Positions 44,546 to 56,560 of a stretch of 64,000 nt of DNA are shown here, in pieces. Below the pieces are notes generated by a model that ran no database searches, was not told the origin of the DNA, and saw only the letters and a program-made list of their open reading frames with translations. Source of the stretch: Tillus elongatus (taxonomy: Eukaryota; Arthropoda; Insecta; Coleoptera; Cleridae); assembly GCA_964006375.1 (NCBI GenBank), contig OZ023264.1, positions 19,549,861 to 19,613,860 of the forward strand, given 5' to 3'. The translations under genes and the position numbers were made by a program. Numbering within the stretch: position 1 is the first letter of the stretch; the number at the start of each line of letters is the position of its first letter.

Positions 44546-44735
44546 CGCGGCAAAATCCTGTTATAAATAGTATGACATCTGGGCTCCGGATGCTCACGCA
44601 GGTGATTTCTTTGCCTCCGTGGCGATTTTGATTGTTGCCCTCGAATTGAGGGTCTTCCGAATGTTGCTGAAAATGTGCACTGGTTGCTTGTTGTGACTCC
44701 GTGTATTTTTGCTTTTTCATCCAGAGTGTTCCCAT
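44546..44735 (-). other. Unassigned GC-richer insert
   Basis: About 190 bp with clearly higher GC than both flanks. A minus frame reads HFQQHSEDPQFEGNNQNRHG through it. No second copy in the window. Possibly filler from another element or an exon fragment captured between the two repeat units. Confidence 0.35.
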
Positions 44736-44940
44736 CATCACAAAATTTCATCGATATAGCTTTGTAATTTTCGGAGAAAAATCTTTTTTTCGAAGGAAAG
44801 CTCAAAATTGTCTCGGAAAACCTTGTCCGATTTTCCTGGCTAACGAACTCATCCAAGCTATTAATAAAAGAAAGGCACTTGCCGAGTTTCATCAAAATCG
44901 GTAAATTATTTGTTGAGTTACCGGTTGGATACATACACAC

Positions 44941-44943
44941 ATA

Positions 44944-45033
<90 letters not shown>

Positions 45034-45034
45034 C
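44941..45034. repeat. (AT)n microsatellite
   Basis: AT tract of the second duplicated unit with two phase slips. Confidence 0.96.
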
Positions 45035-45429
45035 ACAAACATATAAAAATCGAAACTGACCCCGGATATGGGTTTTAAGGGCTCAAATTCACGCTCATTT
45101 GAAAAAAAATTTGCAAAGTCTCACCATCGATACCTCTCTATTAGTGAATTTTTTTAAATAAAAATTCACTAAAATATTAGATATAAAATTTACAGTTGTA
45201 AAAAAAGAGAAGGACCACGAATTTAAAAAAAAATATGCTTGTAGCTCTTCCCTCTATAAATAGATGTTCATAGGTAATACGCGCCGTATTATATTACCGT
45301 ATGCTTGCGTGTGCAGTATGTGTACAGTGTGCTCTCATCGAATATTCCTGGTCATTATTCCAAAAATTATTCCTTGTGAAAGTCTATATTTTTGTACAAA
45401 TGGATTTTCCATTTAAATACTGAAATGCC

Positions 45430-45562
45430 AGTAGAACGCGTGACATTGAAATTTTTAAAAAATTTCGCCTGCGGCGCAGGGGAGGTCTTCATCTCCCTGG
45501 ACCCCCCTTTGAAATCGCTCGGATTCTGCTTCACCCACTCCCAATGTCACGAGCCGCCACTG
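45430..45562 (-). repeat. GC-rich repeat end (CAGTGGCGGCTCGTGAC)
   Basis: The minus strand begins CAGTGGCGGCTCGTGACATT and continues through a purine-rich GAGTGGGTGAAGC stretch. Starts of the form CAGTGGCG mark the ends of several arthropod DNA transposon families. Only one end is seen. The antisense frame here (45455-45652) is not believed. Confidence 0.4.
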
Positions 45563-45662
45563 TTGCTTGTTGTAAACAACAATTAACAAGCTCTTACCCC
45601 CTACTTTAAAAAATACTTTGCTTTGATGTGTGAGTATTTGTGAGTATATCATACGAATTCAT

Positions 45663-45833
45663 ACAAAGCCCTATTAAATATTTAACTGACGGTTAGTTAA
45701 TCAAGGATTAAGACGACCAATCACAGGTTGTGATTCTGGTTTTTGCGATGACAACTAAATATTTTGAAGCTGTGATTGGTTGTATTAAGCCTTGATTAAC
45801 TAACCGGCCGTTAAATATTTAACCGGGCTTTGT
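45663..45833. mobile_element. Palindromic MITE, 171 bp
   Basis: Left arm 45663-45726 and right arm 45770-45833 are inverted copies of about 64 bp with roughly ten differences. Both start ACAAAGCCC and include TTAAATATTTAAC, GGTTAGTTAATCAAG and ACCAATCACAG. Middle about 43 bp. A non-autonomous DNA element that depends on a transposase elsewhere. No clear target duplication is visible. Confidence 0.85.
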
Positions 45834-46620
45834 GAAACTGGGCATAAGTCTATCAAATGTTAATATTTTAACTAACTCGAAATGAATTATTAGGACAGAG
45901 AATTTACCTGACCTTATTATTAGTTTATTGATATAAATTTTACAGTGCATCATATAACAAAGAAGTTTTCAACTTGTGCTTGTCCAGGATGCAATTGTCA
46001 TAGGTTGTGTCTGAACGGTATTAGCAAAACTTCCAGAACATTGACAAATTAAATTTTGACATGATAAAAACCTTGATCTTTATTCCACCATTTACTCACT
46101 CCATCTTTAATTGTAACCATTACTATTACTTCCAAACAAACACACACCTTTAACAACCATTATTCGCTTAAACTTTTTTTATTTTTTGGAATGTTTGTTA
46201 AAATAAACCTAAAAATACAAACTGATAATTTGAAACAAAGCAGACGTCAAAATGACATAAAACTAAGCAGAAGGAAAGACGCTAGATGCTCTAGTATTCT
46301 AGATCCATTTCCTTATCGAATTGTGTCTTGTTAGAGTGTGGGATTGATGCAGCTGTGTATATTTTGTGTGAACACTTTAATGAAATCTGCATTTCATTGG
46401 GTCCTATCACAGTAACGTCCTCTGCGTTGGTAGAGTACATATCATACTTAATTAATCCAACTGCAGCCAGGGCTCCCAAACTTCTAAGCTTAGATTAAAT
46501 GCATACAAATTGCAGTTCATGTTAAAGACAGACGTGCTCAAAAGAGGTTGCCAAATAAAATGTAAATTCTGGATAATGCACATATAAGTTTTAAAAAATT
46601 GTATGCTGCACACACACTTA
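45834..46620. other. Intergenic, one weak candidate frame
   Basis: The minus frame 46479-46291 reads VGLIKYDMYSTNAEDVTVIG and IYTAASIPHSNKTQ without an ATG. It could be a terminal exon but no family is recognised and no good splice site was found. Confidence 0.3.
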
Positions 46621-46621
46621 A

Positions 46622-46705
46622 TTTGACTTTTTAGTGCATTTTCTTTAAAAAAAAAATCAATAATGAGGAGATCCCGACATTTTAATTTTGAAAATTTAAA
46701 GGCAC
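46622..46705 (-). repeat. Composite repeat A, right end only
   Basis: Palindromic end TTTAGTGCATTTTCTTTAAA and AATGAGGAGATCCCGACATT at 46631-46680. Confidence 0.65.
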
Positions 46706-46925
46706 ACCAATTTACTTATGTATTATATTTTTTTAATTTTCAAACGATTTCATTTGTGTGTAGTTACAAATTTTACATTGTTGTTACCTGTTTTGTAGCA
46801 ACAGAGTCTACCTCAACAAATTTATTTTACAAGGTATCATCCACCAAATATTTTTTTTATATTATTTATTGTTTTATTATGCTGAGAATGGATTACCGAC
46901 AAACATTTTTCAAAAACTATGATAT

Positions 46926-46997
<72 letters not shown>
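46926..46997. repeat. (AT)n microsatellite
   Basis: AT tract with one phase slip near 46952. Confidence 0.96.
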
Positions 46998-47001
<4 letters not shown>

Positions 47002-48291
47002 TACTTGGCTAAATATCTGTTCAACTAGCGTTGACCTATTTACAAATACCTTCCAGCTTTTGCTCATTGTATTTCAGCACTTATGAAGTATGGATCTTCA
47101 CCAAAGGATGATGTCATCACAAATGATTCAATTCTTGACAAATTATCTGTTTGACCCTGTTGAAAACCGCTGTCTCCCATTTAACTACGCACAATTTACA
47201 CTATTCAACTAAAGAAACACAATAAACGAATAAAATTCACGACAATGTTGAGAAACAAGTAACCATACTTATCATATCACAAGGCAAATGTATATACGAT
47301 ATTTATTTACTATCCAACTACATCACGACCAATAGCAGAACGCTCGCGGTCACATGATAATAACTCGATTTTTTTGATTTTAAAGGTCTTTTTCTGTCCA
47401 GTATATATGTTTTTAGGTATTTTCATGCACGTAATAATGTTCTATGTATGAAAAATAGGTAAATGTTAAGGTTGTAACGATTAACTTTTTACCTGGAATC
47501 ATTACTGGTTTAAAAACACTTAGAACGCCCCCAGCTATCTAAATAATGACCAAAAATCCTATCGATACAAAATACTTCAAGTTTTGGATTTCAACAATTA
47601 TTTGATGAAAAGTCGCCAATGTTTAACTACCCTGAACACCGTACTGCATTTTAAATGTGTACATTAAAATTCAAATATCTAAAGGCGCAATATAGCTTTG
47701 TTAGTAAATGATGTGTCGCGTTTTCCTGGAAGGGCGTTTAAGTAAACAAAATATCCGTTGAGATTGTTCTAGAATACATTGTTACTTCATCTTATTGAAA
47801 ATTCGTTAGATAAGGTACGAGTCCATTTTCAATGTTAAGGGGGAGTCGAGAATGTATCTGCAACTCTGTCATGAAATTAACCTTGGAAGTCCTGAACTAT
47901 AGGCGAGGGACGTAGGTGTTAAGGGGAAGAGAATTTGAATCTCGGAAAGCACAGACGTTAGCTCGAGGGGAGTCGACACTGGCACGTTACCGCGTAAACA
48001 CCTTTCAATTGCGGTGGTGAAACTTTATATTAAAAAATGGGCGATAAAAACCTTTCTGTTTTCTATACTATCTAATAATAATTGTCAGGGATTGTTAAAA
48101 GTCATTTGAGCGGCTTTTGAATTTAAATAAATGCTGTGTTTAGCATAAAAACGCGAGTTATTCGTCATCCCTTGTTTCCGACCTACTGTATTTCTTACGT
48201 TAATCAGAAAGAGTTTCTGAGTATTAGCGAATTTTGAGTCAATTGGCAGTAAATTTCTCTTGAGCCAATTTATGTTTTAATTGTTCTTTGA

Positions 48292-48585
48292 AAAGTTTTC
48301 GTCGAAGTAATTCAGCGTATCGATATAGGGAACAAATTATCTCCTAGTATTGGAGCAGCAAAATACACCGGCCCAATAACCGCTAATGGGAAGTACCAAT
48401 CACTCTCCAGCATTCTCTCTCTTATTGAAATTTGTGAGCTTGTGTCAGGCACTGATAGCTCATCCCAGCTGGAAAGCATCTTCCTAGGGTCATCAGGTAA
48501 CTCAATGCAGGAGGACTTGGCGAGTCGAAATAAATTATATCTCTATAAACCAGCAGAATTTCTCAAGCAGCAATCTAATGTTTGA
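48292..48585 (+). CDS. Candidate exon, unrecognised protein fragment
   Basis: 98 codons are open between TGA at 48289 and TGA at 48583, without an ATG near the start. The text includes IQRIDIGNKLSPSIGAAKYT, SLSSILSLIEICELVSG and SSSQLESIFLGSS, with balanced composition unlike AT-driven chance frames. A possible splice donor CAG|GTAACT lies at 48499-48500, after LGSS. The acceptor is unclear. No family recognised. Confidence 0.25.
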   Translation, partial: KVFVEVIQRIDIGNKLSPSIGAAKYTGPITANGKYQSLSSILSLIEICELVSGTDSSSQLESIFLGSSGNSMQEDLASRNKLYLYKPAEFLKQQSNV

Positions 48586-49225
48586 ACCCTTACAACTTGA
48601 ACTTATAAAATAACGTAACCAATTTGAACCAAAATGGTGTCAGCGAAGTGCTGTAAGGATAAGTGTAAATTTCCTGTTTAATCTTAGAATTTTGTTAATT
48701 TTGTGAATTTAAATACATATTACTTAAAACTGTTATTAGCAAATTTCATCTGTAAAATATCTAACCTTTACATTCTTTTTAATATCTTTTATTTTCAATA
48801 ATTAATGTAGAAATTTTACGTAGGAATATTTTTCTGTATGGAGGCTCACTCAAGGAACTGGCCGTTAACTAATAAAAAAACTAACCGCACTGATTAAAAA
48901 ACGTCAAGTAATTTACCTAATAATTTGTGTTTGCTTTTGAGCTGTAAAATAGAGCATTTGACTTTTAATATACCTCATGTAGCTAATGTCAATATTTTAG
49001 TGACATACAACCATTTTTATCTTATTATTTTGTCATTTGTATGTGAAATGATAATTTCTTTTCTTGAAGTTCTTGCTGTTTAATTGATTTTTATTTGTGT
49101 AAGTAATTCCTAAGCAATATTTCTCATATTTGGCGGCGACTCAATAGATGATTCTGACTACCTTTTTCCGAGATATCTACTACAGTTTTTAAATTACCAG
49201 GTTCTGATCAGGGGATCCAACAAAT

Positions 49226-49256
49226 ATGGGACCTCTGACAGAACATTTAGAGCTAG
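49226..49256 (+). CDS. Candidate first coding exon
   Basis: ATG at 49226 (context ACAAATATGGG) opens MGPLTEHLEL and after 31 nt meets a perfect donor G|GTAAGT at 49256-49257. Short and without homology evidence; may be chance. Confidence 0.15.
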
Positions 49257-50407
49257 GTAAGTAGTAAGCTTTATTTCTTAACATCTTATGACCCTACCGG
49301 TGTTTCTCATCTTACAAATAATCAAATCTGATAGATGGATGCATTAGGTTAGAGTTCAACAGCTAATGGTGACCTCACTACCAACCGGATTCAGATTCAG
49401 TTGAGGTCAAGCTTTAGATAACAGCTATTCCGCTTACGACATAATATTTTGCATCATATTGATGGCAAAAGTTCTTTTATTTGAAGGAGGTAACAAGGTC
49501 ATGTAATGCAAAATCCGTGCAAATTGTCTATAAAAGCTTTCAAACACCCATAGGCTGGTTAAAATTGAATATGCCTAGGATGAAGTACGAGGCCACAGAT
49601 AAACACACATATAAAGTCGCGCGTCAAACACATAACACCCCTGCTTACGTCGGTGGCTAAAAGGTATATTTTCAGTAGATGAACAACAAATTAAAAAGTT
49701 TTGCAATTAGCATAATCGACGAAAGTAACACCATATGAGCAAACTGTACTTCTATATTTATCCCGAAATCTAAACTAAATACAGATAGCGACAGTAGAGA
49801 ATAAAACACCCAATCTAATAGTGGTATATGTTAAATTTAAGCAGCCATTTAGCTGCTGGGAGTGTCAAAACTCTAAACCCCGGTGGTGTATTTGAATTAG
49901 AGAAGGCGTTGGATTTAACATTAGCTTTTACCGTCTAAGCTATGTTGAATTAATGGCAGTAAATAGACTAGCCAAGTTAGTTTCCACAGAACAATTCCAC
50001 ACTTCTGAAGGCTAAGCTTTGTCGAATGTAATAGTAGAACAACTTTTTGCGGTTTGCGGTAGAGGAACGACTTTTCCGACAGTTTGATAAAATGACAGGC
50101 TGCAGTTTACTACGTTAAACCGTCGAGTTGATGTGAAGAGAGATACTATACTTAAAGCGAGATTCAGCTTTAGTTTATCTTTATTTACTAAATGTTTACT
50201 TGTATGCCTAGGCTAACTTATTAACCACTTTAAAATATAGACGTCGAAATAAATAATAACAATATAAAATATCTCTAAGAGCAAGATTACCGATTTATGC
50301 ATTTACAACCATCAAACGTTATCATTAAGTGAAGGGTAGATTATCACACAGTAAAATAAACTATGATACCCAATATATTATTTTTACGATAAGAATAAAA
50401 TGACGTC

Positions 50408-50530
50408 ATTTTAGTGAATTGTCATTAAGAAAATTCACTAATAAAGAGGTATCGATGGTAACATTTTCGGAAAATTTCTTCAAATGAACGCGAACTAGGG
50501 CTCTGGAACCCATATCCAGGGTCAGTTAAA
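50408..50530 (-). repeat. Composite repeat B, right end
   Basis: Palindrome 50411-50442, AAAGAGGTATCGATGGTAAC, CTTCAAATGAACGCGAACTA and CCCATATCCAGGGTCAGTT. Confidence 0.65.
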
Positions 50531-50957
50531 AATATCTGATACACCCAAAAGACTTTAGAGGTATATGTTTTAGCTTACCTGTCACCATTCAGATTTTCCT
50601 ATATCATAGAAAATACGAGTTGAATCTTCAAAGACACACTCCCTGATTTAAGTCTACTGTAGTTTGGTGTCAAAACACAAGAAAAATAAATACAAAAGAG
50701 TTTAATTCCTCTTTAATATGCAAGCTAACAATAACTACATATATAAAGATCATTATTTATTTTTATAGCCCCTCATAAAACAATTTCCCTCTTTTGTTAT
50801 GCATAATCGTATGTTGCATTTTTGACATAAATATACAGTTTGGCCCTTAGGACATAATCTACAACGGCCTTTTGTTGTAGTTGTTGCGAAATGATCGACG
50901 TCGTTAATGCCGAGATCCCGTTGATGTGAGCTTAAACTATCTTTAAACTGTACTAGT
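50531..50957. other. Intergenic, nothing recognised
   Basis: AT-rich DNA. A Cys-poor antisense text around 50780-50880 shows no confirmed frame. Confidence 0.4.
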
Positions 50958-51054
50958 ATTTTTAGTGAATTTCCATTAAAAAAAGGTATCAGTGGTGAGA
51001 CTTTTGGAAAAATTCTTCAAATTAGCGCGATTTAGGCCTCTGGTCAGCTAAAAT

Positions 51055-51055
51055 G

Positions 51056-51125
<70 letters not shown>
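51055..51125. repeat. (AT)n microsatellite
   Basis: AT tract in composite repeat B. Confidence 0.97.
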
Positions 51126-51130
<5 letters not shown>

Positions 51131-51159
51131 TATATCCAACCGATAACTCAATAAATACT

Positions 51160-52757
51160 TTTTTTTATTATTTTTTTGTTTCAACAACACACCACGAGGG
51201 CGCACAGCCTAAATACTAACGTACCGTGGGTGTCGACAAGGAGGAAAGAGGCAACTTGTTAATTCTGGAGTTGAAGGTTTAGAGGTTCGGGGGAGAAGGA
51301 AAAACATGTGCCGGCAAGGAATTCCACAACTTGGAAGTCCTCGGGACAAAAGAGCGGGCATAACAAGATGTTCTATGTCTGGTGACCTGGACAGTAAAAG
51401 GGTGCATTCTCTCTGTTCCCCTGGTAGATCTGTTGGGGGCAGCAGGTGGAGGAACTATGGAAGTAAGCTCCGCTGAGCAGTGCCCGTGCAGATATCTATA
51501 AAAGAGAGAGAGATCACCAACGGCACGTCGGTGGGCAAGGGATGGTAGCCTTTGGGAGAGGGTAGCGTCATCGATGAGACGTATAGCTCTCTTCTGAATA
51601 GAGTCCAGGATAGCGAGTGTAGAAGCGGCAGCAGCACTCCAGATGTGGGAGCAGTATTCGAGGTTTGGTCGTATCTGTGAAGTATATAAGGTATAGAGAT
51701 TAGCTGGTGAAAAGTATTTGCGAGCCCGGAAGAGGAAACCTAATTTCTTAGCAGCCGCATCTGCAATTGATGTGACATGTTGGTGACAATTGAGATTTCG
51801 ATCCACAGAAATGCCAACAAGTGAAAAGGACTCATTACTTTGAATAACCTGATTGTTTTTTGTGATGGGTCTAGGGCTGGTATATCTCTTATGAGAAAGA
51901 AAGCAAGACTGATTTGGTGGGGTTAAATTGCACAAGATTTCTACTTCCCCAGTCTAATAGTTTTTCGAGATCCATGGAGATAGAACCCTCCATGAGTCTG
52001 CGATCCTAATCTAATTGTGCTAAAGCGACAGGCGTAGAATATTGTATATTTGAGTGGAGGGTGCTGTCGTCCGCGTAACTGTGAACTGGGTTGGATGTGC
52101 TAGAGATGAGTTCATTGATGTGGAGAAGAAACAAAGTAGGAGCTAAAGCTGAACCTTGAGGAACTCCTGCATTAATTGGATACAGTTTAGAGGAATGGCC
52201 ATCCACGACAACAGAAATGCTCCGGTTGGAGAGGAAATTTGCTGTCCACGTACAGATTGGGGGTAGGCCATATGCCAGAAGTTTATTCAGCAGCGCTGCG
52301 TGCAGACCTGGTCGAATGCTTTGGATATGTCTAGAGCGACAATCTGGGATTCACCGTGTAGTTCCATAGACTTGTTCCAAGAATGGGTGACAAAGGAAAG
52401 GAGGTCGGCAGTTGATATGCGCTGACGGAATCCGAACTGCCTGTCGTGGATTAGACTGTGTTTTTCAAGAAATGTTAGTAATTCGGTGTTTTTATACTTT
52501 TCCATCACCTTAGAGACGACTGAAAGGAGAGGAATAGACCTGTAGTTCCTAGGAAGCGCTTTGGATCCTTTCTTGGGGACGGGTTGTACTCGAGCAGTTT
52601 TCCAGTTACTAGGGAATATGCCTCTATTGTAAGATGTCTGAAACAGACGAGTCAGGACAGGAGCAAGTTCTGGTGCGCATTTTTTGAGAACAATTGCTGG
52701 GATATCGTCAAGGCCAGAGGCTTTCTTGGTATTAAGAGAAGAGAGCATCTTTCGTAC
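51160..52757 (-). mobile_element. LINE-J copy 7, 5'-truncated, best-preserved 3' half
   Basis: 52766-52287 reads RKMLSSLNTKKASGLDDIPA, PVPKKGSKALPRNYRSIPLL and ALDISKAFDQVC. 52206-52006 has SALAPTLFLLHINELI and YADDS. 51935-51279 is 218 codons from thumb to KLWNSLPAHVFPSPPNL with few changes. Frameshifts lie near 52300 and 51960. It starts at CTTTCGTACCTGA (52757) and ends with an A-rich tail near 51160-51180. Confidence 0.92.
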
Positions 52758-52840
52758 CTGATACACTGATTTGGACCAAATTTGGGTATTACCCTTATTT
52801 TCCTAATTGCTTGGATGAGTTCGTTCATCAAATCTTAACG

Positions 52841-53387
52841 GCCAATTTTTCTTAATAAAAGATTTTAAATAAAATTTCAATCGCAACATCTCTCAAATTG
52901 TCTAAGTAATGTAAACGAATATTTACAACTTAAAAGAACAGAGACAGATGTGGTTGTGTACCAATTTTCAAGTCGTTTTATCAAAGGAAAATGAAGTTAT
53001 TCGAAATTTATAATAAAATAATCCTTGACATCACTTCAGATTCTGTAATGCAATATCTACAATGTTGGACAAAGACAGTTGACGTCACCTGTACTGCTAT
53101 ACTACTTAAATAAATCGTAGATAAAATGTAAACAATGGAAGTTGTCGGAAGCCGGGAGAACGTTCTGAGAGATACGACAGGGACGCCACCTCGGTGCAGG
53201 TCCAGGTAGTACGATAGCTCTAGTTTACACACAATTTTATAGGTAGAGCTGTGTACAATAAAGTACAAACCAATAATTGTGTGAACTGTCAGCCTTGGAA
53301 CAATTCTTTCGTAATACCGGGACAAAGTTGCATCTAAAAGCGATAAATTTTAGCATGGAATGTGAACTATAAATAACACATTTCGGG
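52841..53387. other. Intergenic, nothing recognised
   Basis: AT-rich. The minus frame 53325-53008 (105 codons, ATG) reads MSRYYERIVPRLTVHTIIGL but no domain is recognised; not called. Confidence 0.4.
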
Positions 53388-53436
53388 ACGCAGCAAGTGC
53401 ATTATAGTAGTGAATTTTCAAAAGAATTGTACACTA
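53388..53436 (+). repeat. Half of a composite-repeat module (third variant)
   Basis: GGGACGCAGCAAGTGCATTA continuing to CAAAAGAATTGTACACTATT. The reverse-complement partner, with the same inner AGAATTGTACACT, lies at 60283-60336. Confidence 0.6.
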
Positions 53437-54566
53437 TTAGTATGATATATTATTAAAACTAATTCTTTAAATTTAAATGTATATTAAAACACTTGTAATT
53501 GCCTTGACTGTACCTCTTAACTTTTTCGGCCATACAAGGTGTTAAAAAATACGTAATGAATTGGCTTCTTTTACTACAAACATACTCTATATACGCCTTT
53601 TAAACGCAGTATTTACAGTGACCATAAGGTATCAGGTAAACCAAAAATAAGATCTGTAAATAAAGTTATAAAAGTTTAAATCCCTTTCATAAAAACACTT
53701 ATGTAACTGCAAATATTGGTATTGGCTATACAGTGTAGAATAGCGCATGTATATTACCACTGGTGGTAAACCTTTCCCAACTCGGATATAACATCCCTCT
53801 TGATCTAAATCGGGAATTTCATATCAGGAGTGGGATGTTGTATAAATGTAAACAAACATGTTATAGATATGTAAACACAATGCGACTAGCTATACGAGTT
53901 ATCGATTTACTGATGGCATTTATGGGATATTCAAATATAACTACCCTATGTGAGTATGTTAGTATTTACGTACGCGGTACTTGACATTTGACATGCCCTG
54001 AACACCATTAACTGAGTTTCCAATTACCGATATTATCAACTATTCGTACGTGTTTGGTTTAGTTCACTTGGGTCTAGGATGTAGGCAAGATAGTGCTAGC
54101 TAGCTGGAAGTCAATGCAGAATGAGGAATTGAAGGCAAAAACCCGATATCAATTTCAACGCAGAGTGGGTGATATCATCAAAATGCGAGCCGTGGTAGCT
54201 CCACTATGTCATTAGTCTAGAAAACAATAGAATATGGCATTTATTATTCCTGATATAACACGTCATTCGCAAGCAAAATGATAGAGAGATTAATGAATTC
54301 ATCTGCACTAGCAATTAAAATCTGCTGCCTAATCTACGTACGGGGGAGTCGGAGTTGTACCACTCTATTACGAATGAGAGTGTGTTGTTTGGTACACGCA
54401 ATTTGTTACGTCATAAGTCGTATAATTACAAAACTATCAATCTCAACTCGCTGGGGAAATTACTCAGCTAATTAACCTTGCAATTAAGAAGTTAATTTAT
54501 ACTAAAATGCTGAGATAATTAATCGCTAAGTATCTTGCATGCCATATATAAAAGTATAAAAAAGTC
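53437..54566. other. Intergenic, nothing recognised
   Basis: Mixed AT-rich DNA. The frame at 53763-53984 shows no domain. Confidence 0.45.
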
Positions 54567-55440
54567 TGGACGCAGCAAGTACGGTATGGTACTGAATTTT
54601 CATAAAAATGCTTTTAATAGCAAACATGTGCTTTTTTTTAAAGCAGGCATCAAACTTGGTTACCAGTATAACCTATATAGTAGAAACAATGTGCCATGTC
54701 TCATCAAAATAACTTTATTGTTTGAAAATGTACAAAAATTTCCGAAAGTAAACTTAAAGTGTTCCAGACAAAACTGGCTTCTTGGTCAACCTTATAGGTT
54801 AATAGCAAATTGAGCTACTCAAATTTGAAGCATTTAATGAAAATTCGCTACCATAACGCACTTTCTGTGTCCTAAATTTTTTTCCTGCAAACATGCATTA
54901 TATTTCAATGGAAATTGCAAAAAATCTAATAAGGCGTGTTCGATTAAAAAAACTCTGGACGTAGCAATTGCGTCATGGAAGTGAATTTTTATAAAAATGT
55001 TTTTAATTACAAATATATCGATCTAATGCGACCAGGCATCAATTTGGTTGCCGGTATAACCTATATAGTAGGAACAATGTACCATATTTTATCAAAATAA
55101 TTATTTGGAAATGTACGAACATAAACTTTAAATGTTTCCGAGAAAACTGGTCTCCTAGCCAATCAACCTTAGGTTAATAGCAAATTGAGTTATTGAAATT
55201 TGAAACATTTAATGAAAATTCGTTACCAAAACGCCCTTGCTGCGTCCATACAAAAAATTTTCGAAAATAAAGTTAAATGTGGGTTTCCGGACCAACAAAC
55301 CTTACGTTAATAGCAAATTGAGTTATAGAAATTTGAAGGATTTAATGAAAATACGCTACCAAAATGCACTTACTGCGTCCAGATTTTTTTCTTACAAACA
55401 TGCATCATATTTCGATAAAAAATGCAAAAATGCATTAACG
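54567..55440 (+). repeat. Tandem array of composite-repeat A modules
   Basis: Module 1 is 54567-54873, then the ACAAACATGCATTATATT linker, module 2 54957-55248, and the 3' part of a third, 55243-55385, with the linker again. The unit length is about 390 bp. Inverted ends (GGACGCAGC... and ...GCTGCGTCC) bound each module. Confidence 0.75.
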
Positions 55441-56032
55441 AATTTGTTCTACGAAAATTAGCTAAATATTATAGACCGTTAAACCATAAACTTTACTAAA
55501 CTTACAACGAAATCATCAACTTAACTAAACCGACAGTCAAAGCATCAGAGAAAGGGTCTATTTTAAATCAATTTTCTGTAAATATTTTAGTAAAATTAAG
55601 GGCAGTTGAATCTGAAACTTAAGGGTTCGCAGAACTCTTTTTGCAACATTTTCATTCCACAATCCGTATTTGTTTCACGTTCTTTGCCTAAACATTGCCA
55701 ATTTTGACGTTTTAAATTGCGAGTTTGACGTTTTGAGGAAAACTCCAAAATTTGTTTCTTTAGCTGCCCGTAACTTTTTTTGTCCTTAAACTTAGGATCC
55801 TAAATTTTGGTACATGGTTCACTCTTTATAATACAAATACGCGTACCAAATTTGGTTGCCCTCACTTTGTTATTTCCGGAAATATGAATTTTTTTAGAAA
55901 GAAAACACAAAGTTTTCCGCGAAAACCTGGTCCGATTTTCCTGGCGAACGAACTTATCCAAGCCACTTGCAAAAGGAAGGTACACACCAAATGTGATCAA
56001 GACCGGTCCACTATTTTTTGAGTTATTCGGTA

Positions 56033-56120
<88 letters not shown>

Positions 56121-56160
56121 GGATCTCCCCATTAGGGAATTTTTTTTTAAGAAAATTCAC
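55441..56160 (+). repeat. Composite repeat A body, AT tract and right end
   Basis: ACGAAAATTAGCTAAATATT, GCATCAGAGAAAGGGTCTAT, GACGTTTTGAGGAAAACTCC, CCTGGTCCGATTTTCCTGGC, AT tract 56035-56119, CGGATCTCCCCATTAGG and the palindrome 56125-56157. Together with the array before it this is a complete long form. Confidence 0.75.
56035..56119. repeat. (AT)n microsatellite
   Basis: AT tract in the composite repeat. Confidence 0.97.
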
Positions 56161-56164
56161 TAAA

Positions 56165-56560
56165 ACAAGAGAATTTGTATCACCAACGACTTATGGGCCA
56201 GCCTGTGATTGTAAAATTTTTCTTTAAGATGTAGCTCAAGACACCCTATGATTAATGTATACAAATTTTTTTTATATCTTGTAATGGATATATTGAACTT
56301 TATTGATTTTTTACGAAAATTCGACAAAAATTATATACCATTAAACGATGAACACTATAGCTAAGGCTACTGCCAAACATCAGAGAAATGGTCTATTTGA
56401 CATGAATTTTCTGGAAATATTTTAGTAAAATGAAGGTCAATGACAGGCTTTGTAAAGCATAATTCTTAAGACATTTTCTTTCCATAGATCCTATTAGTTT
56501 CAGGTTCTTTGCCTAAATGTTGCCAATTTTTGACGTTTTAAGAAAAAAAAAACTATAACA
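56165..56560 (+). repeat. Composite repeat A, partial body
   Basis: CACCAACGACTTATGGGCCA, GTAGCTCAAGACACCCTATG, ACCATTAAACGATGAAC, TCAGAGAAATGGTCTATTTG, then it fades. Confidence 0.65.

Larger units (their letters stand above)
44165..45180 (+). repeat. Composite repeat B with internal duplication
   Basis: 44165-44545 and 44736-45034 each carry AAATTTCATCGNTATAG, TTTTCGGAGAAAAA, TCCGATTTTCCTGG, ACGAACTCATCCAAG, GAGTTACCGGTTGGATAC and an AT tract. The second unit continues into CCCCGGATATGGG, GTCTCACCATCGATACCTCT and the palindrome at 45142-45173. A 190-bp unrelated piece separates them. Confidence 0.7.
46998..50407. other. Repeat-poor region, possible host gene or intron
   Basis: The longest stretch without a recognised repeat (3.4 kb). 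It holds the candidate exon frames listed at 48292-48585 and 49226-49256 but nothing conclusive. Confidence 0.4.
50958..52840 (-). repeat. Composite repeat B split by LINE-J copy 7
   Basis: 50958-51157 has the right end (TTTAGTGAATTTCCATTAAA; GGTATCAGTGGTGAGACTTT), an AT tract (51055-51125) and CCAACCGATAACTCAATAAA. Matching body (TTTGGACCAAATTTGG; TTGCTTGGATGAGTTCGTTC) resumes at 52760. The LINE sits between. Confidence 0.65.

Noticed and set aside
54567..55248. Independent MITEs rather than modules of a composite repeat
   Set aside because: The inverted-end modules look like MITEs, but almost all are followed by the same linker and body, so they are treated as part of one larger repeat. 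Rare isolated ends exist and leave some doubt.
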